A stretch of DNA of 18,355 nt, from positions 1 to 18,355 of the forward strand of contig DMYD01000061.1 in the NCBI GenBank assembly GCA_003483745.1, written 5' to 3'. The notes below the pieces were generated by a model. The model searched no databases. It worked only from the letters and a program-made list of their open reading frames with translations, and was not told the origin of the DNA. A program made the translations under genes and the position numbers. Below are positions 7,383 through 15,420 of the stretch, piece by piece; within the stretch, counting starts at the first letter, position 1; each line of letters opens with the position of its first letter. The stretch comes from Roseburia sp. (lineage in GTDB: Bacteria; Bacillota; Clostridia; Lachnospirales; Lachnospiraceae).

Positions 7383-8537
7383 TTAATAAAACACATGATT
7401 ACCTATAACTGTTCCTTCTATAATGCCGTTATTCACCCGAAAATATAGACAATTCGTCGTGGTCGTTCCACCCAGCACCGCCTGTGCCGCACTCATACAA
7501 TCGGAAGCGACTCCCTGCTCCAGACGGTATGCAAGACGACCGCTGGCAACCGGAGAGAACTGCCCTCCCTGATAAATCACACCGGAAACCGTATTCGGAA
7601 AATAGGAACTTCTGACACGGTTCATGATCACGCTGCCCACCGCAAGTTTTCCATCATATGGCTCGCCCCATGCCTCGCACTGGATGATGGCAGCTAACAG
7701 ATACGCATCACTCTGTGCCGGTGCGTATGTCACATTCGACCTGTTTTCCTGTTCCTGCTTTTTGATAGCTGCAAGGCGCGCAGCATCCTCTTTTGCCTTC
7801 TGTATCTCAAGCTGCTTTTCGTATTCGATCATTTTCTCGATCTTTGCATCGATCGACTCCACATCGGACTGTGCATCTTCAATTTTCTCGCCGGATTCCT
7901 GTATCTTATTCTGCGTATCCTCGATCAGGCTGTTGACTTTTTCCTGCTCTTTCTGTTTTTCCTGCTGTAATACAGTCAGTTCTTCCTTCTGCTTCTCGAG
8001 TTCCTTTTTCTGTTCTTTGATCTGCTCCGTGAGCTCCTGATATGCCGTAAGCATATTTCTGTCGTACTGATTGATTGCACTTGTATATTCCGCCTGATTT
8101 AAAAATTCTGCGATGGAGGACGCATGAATAAGCATGTCCCATACAGACTGATTGCCATTTTCATAAATATACTGAATGCGCACTTTCATATCTTCATACT
8201 GCTCTGCAGATCGTTCCTCGGAACGTTTCAGATCTTCCGCCGCCGTATTGATCTCGTCCTCTTTCTGTGCTGCCTGCTGCTCTAACTGGTTCATATCGGA
8301 AGTGATCGTATTCAACTGTCCGTTCAGTCCGCTAAGGTCGCTCTCCAACCCCTGTTTTTCATTCGTCAGGCTGTCCACCTGATCTTTCGCATCCTCTTTC
8401 TGTTTCTTAAGGTCTGTGATCTGGTCTTTTGCCTTATCAATATCTTTCTGTGTCGTTCCTGCATGGACAGTTGCCGTAACAAGCATGCAGCCGGTCAGTA
8501 TTCCTCCCAGGATTCTTTTCAAAAAATTGTGTCTCAT
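7383..8537 (-). CDS. secreted cell-wall hydrolase: PcsB-like coiled coil plus SleB/CwlJ catalytic domain
   Basis: ATG 8537 is preferred (384 residues) because AAAGGAA lies just upstream and the protein then opens with a proper signal peptide (MRHNFLKRILGGILTGCMLVTATVHAG). The ATG at 8573 adds 12 residues with only a weak site. Residues about 30-265 are a long heptad-rich coiled coil with the interruption YIYENGNQSVWDMLIHASS typical of PcsB/CwlO N-terminal domains. A short Q/E-rich hinge leads to a C-terminal Hydrolase_2 (SleB/CwlJ) domain. The likely catalytic glutamate is E288 in IIQCEAWGEPYDG, followed by KLAVGSVIMNRVRSSYFPNTVSGVIYQ in shortened family form. SleB-type enzymes cleave peptidoglycan glycan strands. 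The coiled coil suggests control by a membrane partner such as FtsEX, so a role in growth or division rather than only germination is likely (inference). Confidence 0.85.
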   Translation of the reverse strand: MRHNFLKRILGGILTGCMLVTATVHAGTTQKDIDKAKDQITDLKKQKEDAKDQVDSLTNEKQGLESDLSGLNGQLNTITSDMNQLEQQAAQKEDEINTAAEDLKRSEERSAEQYEDMKVRIQYIYENGNQSVWDMLIHASSIAEFLNQAEYTSAINQYDRNMLTAYQELTEQIKEQKKELEKQKEELTVLQQEKQKEQEKVNSLIEDTQNKIQESGEKIEDAQSDVESIDAKIEKMIEYEKQLEIQKAKEDAARLAAIKKQEQENRSNVTYAPAQSDAYLLAAIIQCEAWGEPYDGKLAVGSVIMNRVRSSYFPNTVSGVIYQGGQFSPVASGRLAYRLEQGVASDCMSAAQAVLGGTTTTNCLYFRVNNGIIEGTVIGNHVFY

Positions 8538-8572
8538 GCTGTTCCTTTCGTCTACTGTCGTGTTTTCGTTCA

Positions 8573-8601
8573 TTGTATTTCTTCTATTAATATGGTATTA
8601 T
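8573..8601 (+). promoter_or_regulatory. putative promoter of the HD-GYP-like gene
   Basis: TTGTAT (8573-8578) and TATTAT (8596-8601) are separated by exactly 17 bases. Transcription would start near 8608, about 120 bases before the ATG at 8727. Its -10 overlaps the -10 of the divergent promoter almost base for base. Confidence 0.5.
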
Positions 8602-8605
8602 AACA
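8597..8605 (-). promoter_or_regulatory. putative extended -10 promoter of the cell-wall hydrolase gene
   Basis: On the minus strand TGTTATAAT (8605-8597) contains a perfect TATAAT with the extended -10 TG one base before it. The -35 region (TATTCA, 17 bases away) is poor, as is common for extended -10 promoters. It overlaps the -10 used on the other strand. Confidence 0.55.
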
Positions 8606-8726
8606 TGTAAGGTATCATATGAATATTGTTTTTTTCATATACCATTATTTGGGGAATATCCAGACAACCCGCGTGTGGATATGGTATAGGGAGAATCTGA
8701 CAATCATCACAGGGGAGGATTTACAT

Positions 8727-10022
8727 ATGCAATTTGTAAAAACAGCTGATTTAAAGCCCGGTATGAGACTGGCAAAACCAATCTATAATAAAATGGGAGT
8801 TCTTCTTTATGAAAGAGACACTCTTTTAACCATTCAGGGTATCAACAGTATTGAAAACTTTGGTCTGATCGGTATTTTTATTCTTGAACCGGCAGAGCCG
8901 GTACCACCGCTCTCCAGAGAGGATCTTGAATTTGAGCAGTTCCAGACTATATATGTTTTTAAATTAAAAGAAAACATGGATCGTCTTCAGTCCAATCAGG
9001 CTCCTGCTTCACTGAATGATCTCGTCAAAGATATCCAGACACATTACGGCAGTCTTGATCACAAATTGAATTTTGCACAAAATCTGCGAAGTTCTGCTGA
9101 TTTCGTTTACAAACATTCCATCAGCGTCGGAATTCTCTGTGCGATGATCACAAATCAGATGCATCTGCCTGCTGCAGAACAGACAGCGCTCATCACGGCA
9201 GCGCTTCTCTACGATTTTGGTTATCTGTATGTACCGCAGACAGTTTTAGACAAAGGTGATGATCTTACAACCGCTGACAAAGATTTTATCCAGCTCAACT
9301 TAGAGCGTGGTTACGAGACGCTTCGTCCAGATCGTGGCGATTATAAATTTCCGGTACATACGCTTGATATCATCCAGCAGATAATTTTTAAAAACAGCCG
9401 CACTTTAAAAGTCAAGGAGCCGGCAGATAATATCCGTCTTCTCGTCGATATTTTAACAGTCGCAGACGAATTTGACCATCTGACCGCAATGAACATCAAC
9501 AAGCCGCCAATCTCAGAGATTGCTGCCATGGGACGTCTGAAGAAAGATAAAGCCACCTACAATCCGCTCGTACTTTCCGCTTTAGCAGAATGTATCCATA
9601 TTCTTCCGACCGGAGCATGCGTGGATCTTTCCGATGGTGAAAAAGCCCTTGTACTTGCAGAAAATCCGGCTGATTTTCTACATCCAATGGTACTGAAATT
9701 CTCTACAAACATGATATACGACCTGAGTGACCCGGCGATCAGCAAATCGTTAAAGATCACAGATATCATGAAAACCATGGACAACCGTATTGCATTGGAT
9801 AAAGATTCGGTAAAACATTTTGTTTCCGATGCCTATATCAAAGAAACTGCAGACCGCTTCCGTAAGATCAAGCTTCAGATTGCACAGCATAATCAAAGCA
9901 AGCTTGAACAGAAAGCGGCAAGTACCTTAATGAACAGTGCATCTATCATCCCACAGGATGCTTCGGGCACTGAAAAACCTCTGACACAAAAGAAGCCGCG
10001 CAAGAAAATGAAGCTCCGTTAA
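8727..10022 (+). CDS. HD-GYP-family protein with degenerate catalytic motifs
   Basis: AGGGGAGG 8 bases before ATG 8727 fixes the start (431 residues); the frame is open further upstream, but without such a site. The N-terminus (MQFVKTADLKPGMRLAKPIYN) and the late segment LPTGACVDLSDGEKALVLAENP match HD-GYP proteins, which normally hydrolyse cyclic di-GMP. Key residues are changed. The HD pair LLHDIGK is LLYDFGY (H to Y162, K to Y165; D163 kept). The next metal-site His of HxxxGxxIL is N191 in NLERGYETL. The HHE...DGxGYP signature is gone. H130 (KHSISVG) and the DEFDHLT segment (DxxD at 247-250) remain. It is therefore probably a c-di-GMP-binding or scaffolding protein rather than an active phosphodiesterase (inference). 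The C-terminal tail is basic (KKPRKKMKLR). It is cytoplasmic, with no membrane segment. Confidence 0.8.
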   Translation: MQFVKTADLKPGMRLAKPIYNKMGVLLYERDTLLTIQGINSIENFGLIGIFILEPAEPVPPLSREDLEFEQFQTIYVFKLKENMDRLQSNQAPASLNDLVKDIQTHYGSLDHKLNFAQNLRSSADFVYKHSISVGILCAMITNQMHLPAAEQTALITAALLYDFGYLYVPQTVLDKGDDLTTADKDFIQLNLERGYETLRPDRGDYKFPVHTLDIIQQIIFKNSRTLKVKEPADNIRLLVDILTVADEFDHLTAMNINKPPISEIAAMGRLKKDKATYNPLVLSALAECIHILPTGACVDLSDGEKALVLAENPADFLHPMVLKFSTNMIYDLSDPAISKSLKITDIMKTMDNRIALDKDSVKHFVSDAYIKETADRFRKIKLQIAQHNQSKLEQKAASTLMNSASIIPQDASGTEKPLTQKKPRKKMKLR

Positions 10023-10057
10023 TCCGCATGACAATTTTCATATCTGCACAAAACATA

Positions 10058-10123
10058 AAAAATCCCCCTACGATTGCAATTTACAGTCAATGTAAAGATT
10101 ATCAACCGTTCTGGGGGATTTTT
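10058..10123. terminator. bidirectional terminator between convergent genes
   Basis: AAAAATCCCCC (10058-10068) and GGGGGATTTTT (10113-10123) form a perfect 11-bp stem, with a nested stem TTTACA/TGTAAA (10080-10085, 10091-10096) in the loop. Both strands end in a T-run, serving the HD-GYP-like gene on plus and the BspA-like gene on minus. Confidence 0.85.
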
Positions 10124-10131
10124 ATTATTTA

Positions 10132-10371
10132 TTATTTCTTTATTTTTGATTTCCTGCTGATACCACTATTTTTCAGGAGTTTCTTATAAGCTGTCTGTTT
10201 CTTTGCCGGCACCGTTACCTTAATATCTGTTTTTGTACCTTTGAATGCCTGTTTCCCAACAGATTTTAATTTTTTGGAAGAAATCTTCACAGTTCCAAGC
10301 TTTTTACAACTCTTAAATGCTTTTGCACCAATCTTTGTCACACCTGTGCCAATAGTCACCTTACTAAGATA
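10132..10371 (-). pseudogene. 3' remnant of the BspA-like gene, out of frame
   Basis: The reading from about YLSKVTIGTGVTKIGAKAF onward is a leucine-rich LRR_5 (BspA-type) repeat followed by the usual basic C-terminal tail (KKQTAYKKLLKNSG...KSKIKK). It has no ribosome binding site, and its first in-frame start (GTG 10359) lies inside a repeat. It lies in the -1 frame relative to the preceding gene, which ends at 10356, four bases into this frame. It is best read as the C-terminus of that gene, separated by a deletion or indel. Confidence 0.75.
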
Positions 10372-11513
10372 ACTATATATGTAGCTTTCGTTTTTTTGTC
10401 TGTTACAACATCTCCTTTTTTCAACTGTGCCGGGATTTCTGTATTCGGAGTTTGTGTACTGCCTGATGTCTCCGTATTTCCTGGCGTTTCTGTCTTACCC
10501 GGTGTTTCCGTATTTCCCGGTTGTTCTGAACTATCCTGCTGATTATTATTTCCCGGCTGTTCTGAATTACCTGGCTGATTATTTCCACCTGTTGTTCCCG
10601 CATTATTTGTTTTTTCTTTTACCATAATTGTAACTTTCTGTTCTGCCGCTTCATATTTAGCCGTCTTTGCCGTTTTTATAATAATATTCGCCGTTCCAGC
10701 ACCCATAACAGCTACATTTCCATTTGAATCTACTTTTACAACATTTTCATTATCTGAACTATATGTCACTTTTCCATCACTGTCTGTAGATACTCCAAGT
10801 GAAAAAGCTGCATCTCCTGCTGTTTTTTCGATTGAAATTCCGGCAGATACGGTGATTGTTGGTGTTTTACTTACTGCATCCTCTAAATATACGAATGGAA
10901 TATTATGCGCGAGAGCGTATGCCTCAGCAGTTGAACCTTTGCTGCAATAGATTGTAGTAGTGTCGGTATAATGATCACCATCATTACCAAATATACTTGA
11001 TATCGCATATTCATCTATGAATGTTACACTATCAGGAATTATGATCTTTTTCAAACTGCTACACCCATCAAATGCACAAACGCCTAAACTCGTCACACTG
11101 GCAGGAAGATCAACACTTGCCAAGTTACTACATTCCGCAAATGCAGAGTTGCCTATACTCGTCACTCCTTCTGGCAGCTTGATACTGGTTATACTACTAC
11201 ACTCTTCAAATGCCCTGTCACCTATACTTGTCACGCTATCCGGCACAACAACATCACCACCAGCACCTTTATACTTCACAAGCACACCATCCTTAATCAC
11301 AAATCCATTCTCATGTGGTTCGCCCCAATCCTCCTCATCGTCATCCTCTTCTTCATCCTCCCCGTACACATCTTCCTCAACCAGTTCCTCACTTTCCCCA
11401 GCACTTTGCACCACATCCTGTTCAGACGCTTCTTCCCCATATACTACCGGCGGATTTACGCTCGTAAACATCACAGTCATAGCAAGAATTGTAACTAACA
11501 ATTTCTTTTTCAT
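10356..11513 (-). CDS. secreted BspA-type leucine-rich repeat protein, C-terminally truncated
   Basis: ATG 11513 gives 385 residues; AAAGGAGGAG lies upstream (about 10-12 bases), and a TTG two codons earlier is a possible alternative. A signal peptide (MKKKLLVTILAMTVMFTSVNPPVVYG) is followed by a very acidic stretch (EDEEEDDDEEDWGEP). Then come three LRR_5 repeats of the form VTSIGxxAFxxCSSLxxxxLP (about residues 85-160), a Big_2-like Ig fold (about 215-300, ending in KVTIMVKE), and a low-complexity linker of PGN/PGNTET units. After the linker the conserved TDKKTKATYIV stops after four more residues. Family members continue with more repeats, which are found out of frame just downstream. Such proteins are typically cell-surface adhesins. 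The shortened product may still be secreted. Confidence 0.8.
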   Translation of the reverse strand: MKKKLLVTILAMTVMFTSVNPPVVYGEEASEQDVVQSAGESEELVEEDVYGEDEEEDDDEEDWGEPHENGFVIKDGVLVKYKGAGGDVVVPDSVTSIGDRAFEECSSITSIKLPEGVTSIGNSAFAECSNLASVDLPASVTSLGVCAFDGCSSLKKIIIPDSVTFIDEYAISSIFGNDGDHYTDTTTIYCSKGSTAEAYALAHNIPFVYLEDAVSKTPTITVSAGISIEKTAGDAAFSLGVSTDSDGKVTYSSDNENVVKVDSNGNVAVMGAGTANIIIKTAKTAKYEAAEQKVTIMVKEKTNNAGTTGGNNQPGNSEQPGNNNQQDSSEQPGNTETPGKTETPGNTETSGSTQTPNTEIPAQLKKGDVVTDKKTKATYIVILVR

Positions 11514-11604
11514 AACCAATTCACTCCTCCTTTGTGTTATATACTATCTTTTTAATTACAAATACAATTTTACCCCCCTATCAAATTGTCAAACTATTTG
11601 GTTT

Positions 11605-11644
11605 AAAAAAAGACAACACATATTCCCTACGAATGTGTGCTGCC
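11605..11644 (-). terminator. minus-strand terminator upstream of the BspA-like gene
   Basis: On the minus strand GGCAGCACACAT (11644-11633) pairs with ATGTGTTGTC (11621-11612) through a two-base bulge, followed by seven T (11611-11605). It would stop transcripts coming from the carB side before the BspA-like gene. It closely resembles the carB terminator at 12086-12127. Confidence 0.55.
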
Positions 11645-11660
11645 TTCTTCATATTCCACG

Positions 11661-11790
11661 ATAAAACCACATGCAAACGATGACTCTCAAATTCTATGAT
11701 ACAGACCTTCAAAAGGTGCTTCTCGAACTCTACTTATAAAACCAAAAGATGACTCTCAGATTCTATAATCCTGAAACTAAAAGGTGGCTC
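11661..11790. repeat. two imperfect tandem copies of a ~70-base unit
   Basis: GATGACTCTCA-ATTCTAT-AT occurs at 11679-11700 and 11748-11769 with only two differences. The copies also share upstream ATAAAACCA (11661 and 11736) and downstream AAAAGGTG (11711 and 11779). The spacing is 68-75 bases. The second copy runs into the outer stem of the structured RNA element that follows. No open gene is present. Confidence 0.65.
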
Positions 11791-12066
11791 ACAACCTGAC
11801 GGTTGTTAAATTGCACAAAGCAAAAACTGATTTTGTGACTTGGTAGAAAATTAGAAAATCTTAGTTTGCCTGTCAATGCATAGTGTTTTGCTGCCATGGG
11901 CGGCAGCAAAAGTCTTAATGTCCCATGGACGGGGCATTTAAGACGTACACGTCACTCCGAGAAAATTTAAATCAGGCAGACTTAGATTTTCTTATTTTCG
12001 GACAACGGAACAAAACAGGCATTGCTTTGTGCAATTTACCACTCAAAAAAATAAAAGCCACCTTTT
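11779..12066 (+). ncRNA. TwoAYGGAY-type structured RNA, copy A
   Basis: This is a multi-stem element. The outer stem is AAAAGGTGGCT/AGCCACCTTTT (11779-11789, 12056-12066). A 16-bp closing stem pairs 11808-11823 with 12022-12037. A 27-base, nearly perfect central stem pairs 11846-11872 with 11973-11999. Inside are two adjacent hairpins. Hairpin 1 has a 10-bp stem (11886-11895 with 11902-11911) and loop ATGGGC. Hairpin 2 (11912-11944) has about 13 bp, one bulge and loop ATGGAC. A small hairpin ACAACC/GGTTGT (11791-11796, 11801-11806) lies in the outer part. Two loops of the AYGGAY type match the published TwoAYGGAY motif of Clostridia; ATGGGC has one deviation. Loop orientation assigns the plus strand. 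The terminator at 12086-12127 could end the transcript. The family assignment is from memory of the motif. Confidence 0.8.
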
Positions 12067-12085
12067 ATTCCCACCTATATAAAAG

Positions 12086-12127
12086 AAAAAGACAGCACAC
12101 CTCCTTTCAAGATTTGTGCTGTCTTTT
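12086..12127. terminator. bidirectional terminator for carB and RNA copy A
   Basis: GACAGCACA (12091-12099) and TGTGCTGTC (12115-12123) form a perfect 9-bp stem, extended by flanking A/T pairs. The minus transcript ends in CTTTTTCTTTT, a strong U-run for carB. The plus transcript ends in CTTTTCTATATT. Confidence 0.85.
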
Positions 12128-12164
12128 CTATATTATAAACTCAAATAACTATAAATTTGAAGAA

Positions 12165-15100
12165 CTATAGGTTCTTTACGGTCGCAATATCCACCGGTGT
12201 CAGATCATCCGTCGCGGTCTCTAAGCTGCGTGCTAACGCATTCGCCGTATCCATTGCCGTGATACAGTAAACACCTGTCTCGATTGCATTTCTACGGATC
12301 AGGAATCCGTCTCTGGTCTTGTCACCATTTCCCTGTGTTGGTGTATCAATAACAAGGTCGATCTTGTGTCCTAAGATCAAGTCCATAACGTTCGGTGACT
12401 CCTGGGATATCTTGTTAACACGAAGTGCATTGACACCGTGCTCCTGTAAATATTTTGCAGTGCTTCTGGTTGCATAGATCTTATAGCCAAGTGCCTCAAA
12501 ACGTTTTGCAACGCCGACTGCCTCCGGCTTATCTGCATCTTTTACAGTCATGATCATCTGCTTATATTTCGGCAAGGTCACTCCTGCACCAAGGAATGCT
12601 TTATAAAGAGCCTCGTTGAAAGTCTTTGCAATACCAAGGCACTCACCGGTTGATTTCATCTCCGGTCCTAAGGAGATTTCAGCGCCACGCAGTTTCTCGA
12701 AAGAGAATACCGGCATCTTGATTGCAATGTAATCTGCGGTCGGTGCAAGTCCCGGCTCATAGCCAAGTCCGCGGATGGTATCGCCGATGATTACTTTGGT
12801 TGCAAGATCAACGATCGGAATACCGGTTACTTTACTGATGTATGGCACGGTTCTTGAAGAACGCGGGTTTACTTCGATGACATATACCTGCTCATCCATG
12901 GCAATAAACTGAATATTGATCAGTCCGATTACATGCAGTGCCTGTGCAAGTCGTTTGGTATACTCAACGATCGTCTCTTTTACATGATCGCTGATCGTCG
13001 GTGCCGGGTAAACAGAAATACTGTCTCCGGAATGGACGCCGGTACGCTCAATATGCTCCATGATACCAGGAATCAGGATATCCGTTCCGTCGCATACCGC
13101 GTCGACTTCGATCTCTTTTCCCTGTAAATATTTATCTACGAGGATCGGGTGATCCTGTGCAATACGGTTGATAATACCGATAAATTCTTCGATCTCATCA
13201 TCGTTAAATGCAATCTTCATACCCTGTCCACCAAGTACATAGGAAGGTCTTACCAGTACCGGATAGCCGAGACGGTTTGCAACTTCTTTTGCTTCCTCAG
13301 CAGTAAATACCGTTCCACCTGCAGCTCTCGGAATCTGTGTTTTTTCCAGGATCTCATCGAAAAGCTCACGATCCTCTGCAGCGTCGACATCCTCTGCCTT
13401 TGTTCCAAGGATCTTAACGCCCATCTTCATCAGGCTCTCAGTTAATTTGATTGCAGTCTGTCCACCAAACTGTACAACAGCTCCGTCCGGTTTTTCAAGT
13501 TTTACGATACTCTCTACATCTTCCGGTGTCAGAGGCTCAAAGTAAAGTTTATCTGCGATATCAAAGTCAGTAGAAACTGTCTCCGGGTTATTGTTGATAA
13601 TGACAGTCTCCCATCCCTCTTTCGCAAATGCCCAGGTACAGTGTACGGAACAGTAGTCAAACTCGATACCCTGTCCGATACGGATTGGACCGGAACCAAG
13701 TACCAGTACTTTTTTCTTCGGATTTGTCTCAATGGCTTCGTTCTCACTTCCGAATACGGAATAGTAGTACGGCGTGGATGCCTCAAACTCTGCGGCACAG
13801 GTATCTACCATTTTGAATGCTGCAACGATACCATTCTCGTAACGCATATCGTGGATCTCTTTTTCGGTCGTTCCGGTCAGTTTTGCAATGACGCTGTCCG
13901 GAAACTCAATGCGTTTTGCTTCTTTTAACAACTCTACGGTTAAAGGCTCATTCTTTAACTTGTTTTCCATCTCAACTAAAATGGCAAGCTTATCGATAAA
14001 CCAACGGTCGATCTTAGTAATCTCATGGATTTCATCATAACTTATGCCTCTGCGCAGTGCCTCTGCAATTACCCAGATACGGCGGTCATCTACCACATGA
14101 AGCTGATCCTTTAATTCTTTATCAGAAAGACCGGTAAAATCATAGGACATTAAGCTGTCCACATGCTGCTCTAAGGAACGGATTGCTTTCATCAATGCGC
14201 CCTCGAAGTTATTACAGATACTCATAACCTCTCCGGTCGCCTTCATCTGTGTGGTCAGTGTTCTCTTTGCTGTGATGAATTTATCAAATGGCAGTCTCGG
14301 GATCTTGACAACGCAGTAGTCAAGCATCGGCTCAAAACTTGCATAAGTTTTTCCGGTGATTGCATTTTTGATCTCGTCTAAGGTGTAGCCCAATGCGATC
14401 TTTGCAGCAACTTTTGCGATCGGATATCCGGTTGCCTTGGATGCAAGTGCTGAAGAACGGGATACACGCGGGTTAACCTCGATGACACAGTACTCGAAGC
14501 TGTCCGGATTTAATGCGTACTGTACGTTACATCCTCCGGTGATATTTAACTCAGAAATAATGTTTAATGCAGATGTACGGAGCATCTGATACTCTTTATC
14601 GCCGAGTGTCTGGGAAGGTGCAACAACGATGGAATCACCGGTATGCACGCCGACCGGATCGATATTTTCCATGTTACATACCGTGATACAGTTACCGTTC
14701 GCATCACGCATTACCTCGTACTCGATCTCTTTCCATCCTGCGATGCAGCGCTCTACTAATACTTCTCCGACACGGGAAAGACGCAGACCGTTTGTTAAAA
14801 TCTCAACTAATTCATTCTCGTCATGTGCGATACCACCGCCGCTTCCTCCAAGAGTATATGCCGGACGAAGCACAACCGGATAACCGATGGTGTTGGTGAA
14901 CTTGATACCGTCCTGTACATTGTGTACGACCTGGGATGCAGCACAAGGTTCACCGATCTTTTCCATGGTATCTTTGAATGCCTGACGGTCCTCTGCCTTG
15001 AAAATGGTCTCTGCCGTTGTACCGATCAGTCTGACATTGTATTTTTCAAGGATGCCTTTTTCCTCTAACTCCATACCAAGGTTCAAACCAGCCTGTCCAC

Positions 15101-15371
15101 CTAACGTCGGCAGTACACTGTCCGGTTTTTCTTTTGCGATGATTTTCTCTAATACCGATACCGTAAGCGGCTCAATATAAACCTGATCTGCAATATCTTT
15201 ATCTGTCATGATCGTCGCCGGGTTTGAGTTTACCAGTACAACCTCAACGCCTTCTTCTTTCAATGAACGGCAGGCCTGTGTACCTGCATAGTCAAACTCT
15301 GCAGCCTGTCCAATTACGATTGGGCCTGAACCAATTACTAAAACTTTTTTTATGTCATGATTTCTTGGCAT
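12165..15371 (-). CDS. carB: carbamoyl phosphate synthetase large subunit
   Basis: CarB makes carbamoyl phosphate from bicarbonate, two ATP and ammonia supplied by CarA, feeding pyrimidine and arginine synthesis. The 1068-residue length is standard. The two homologous halves are clear: SGPIVIGQAAEFDYAG (15-30) opens the carboxyphosphate half, and GSGPIRIGQGIEFDYCS (559-575) opens the carbamoyl phosphate half. Each carries an ATP-grasp glycine loop (YTLGGSGGG at 172-180, YVLGGQG in the second half) and an EVNPR metal-binding motif (298-302, and EVNPRSSR later). An oligomerisation region spans about 400-550, and a C-terminal MGS-like allosteric domain about 935-1068. AGGAGG lies 9 bases before ATG 15371. 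The gene follows carA by 49 bases. No truncation is seen. Confidence 0.97.
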   Translation of the reverse strand: MPRNHDIKKVLVIGSGPIVIGQAAEFDYAGTQACRSLKEEGVEVVLVNSNPATIMTDKDIADQVYIEPLTVSVLEKIIAKEKPDSVLPTLGGQAGLNLGMELEEKGILEKYNVRLIGTTAETIFKAEDRQAFKDTMEKIGEPCAASQVVHNVQDGIKFTNTIGYPVVLRPAYTLGGSGGGIAHDENELVEILTNGLRLSRVGEVLVERCIAGWKEIEYEVMRDANGNCITVCNMENIDPVGVHTGDSIVVAPSQTLGDKEYQMLRTSALNIISELNITGGCNVQYALNPDSFEYCVIEVNPRVSRSSALASKATGYPIAKVAAKIALGYTLDEIKNAITGKTYASFEPMLDYCVVKIPRLPFDKFITAKRTLTTQMKATGEVMSICNNFEGALMKAIRSLEQHVDSLMSYDFTGLSDKELKDQLHVVDDRRIWVIAEALRRGISYDEIHEITKIDRWFIDKLAILVEMENKLKNEPLTVELLKEAKRIEFPDSVIAKLTGTTEKEIHDMRYENGIVAAFKMVDTCAAEFEASTPYYYSVFGSENEAIETNPKKKVLVLGSGPIRIGQGIEFDYCSVHCTWAFAKEGWETVIINNNPETVSTDFDIADKLYFEPLTPEDVESIVKLEKPDGAVVQFGGQTAIKLTESLMKMGVKILGTKAEDVDAAEDRELFDEILEKTQIPRAAGGTVFTAEEAKEVANRLGYPVLVRPSYVLGGQGMKIAFNDDEIEEFIGIINRIAQDHPILVDKYLQGKEIEVDAVCDGTDILIPGIMEHIERTGVHSGDSISVYPAPTISDHVKETIVEYTKRLAQALHVIGLINIQFIAMDEQVYVIEVNPRSSRTVPYISKVTGIPIVDLATKVIIGDTIRGLGYEPGLAPTADYIAIKMPVFSFEKLRGAEISLGPEMKSTGECLGIAKTFNEALYKAFLGAGVTLPKYKQMIMTVKDADKPEAVGVAKRFEALGYKIYATRSTAKYLQEHGVNALRVNKISQESPNVMDLILGHKIDLVIDTPTQGNGDKTRDGFLIRRNAIETGVYCITAMDTANALARSLETATDDLTPVDIATVKNL

Positions 15372-15420
15372 TAATTCTTCCTCCTAAAATTTGTTAGACA
15401 ATAACGTAAGAATTTTTCTT

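Noticed and set aside
11779..12066. CRISPR array or riboswitch
   Set aside because: There are no regular short repeats with unique spacers, and copy A points away from carB and the BspA-like gene with no downstream gene to control in the window.
11925..12170. 81-codon plus-strand open frame inside RNA copy A
   Set aside because: It lacks a ribosome binding site and crosses the stems and terminator of the RNA element. The copy B element has no equivalent frame in the corresponding orientation, so structure rather than coding explains the sequence.
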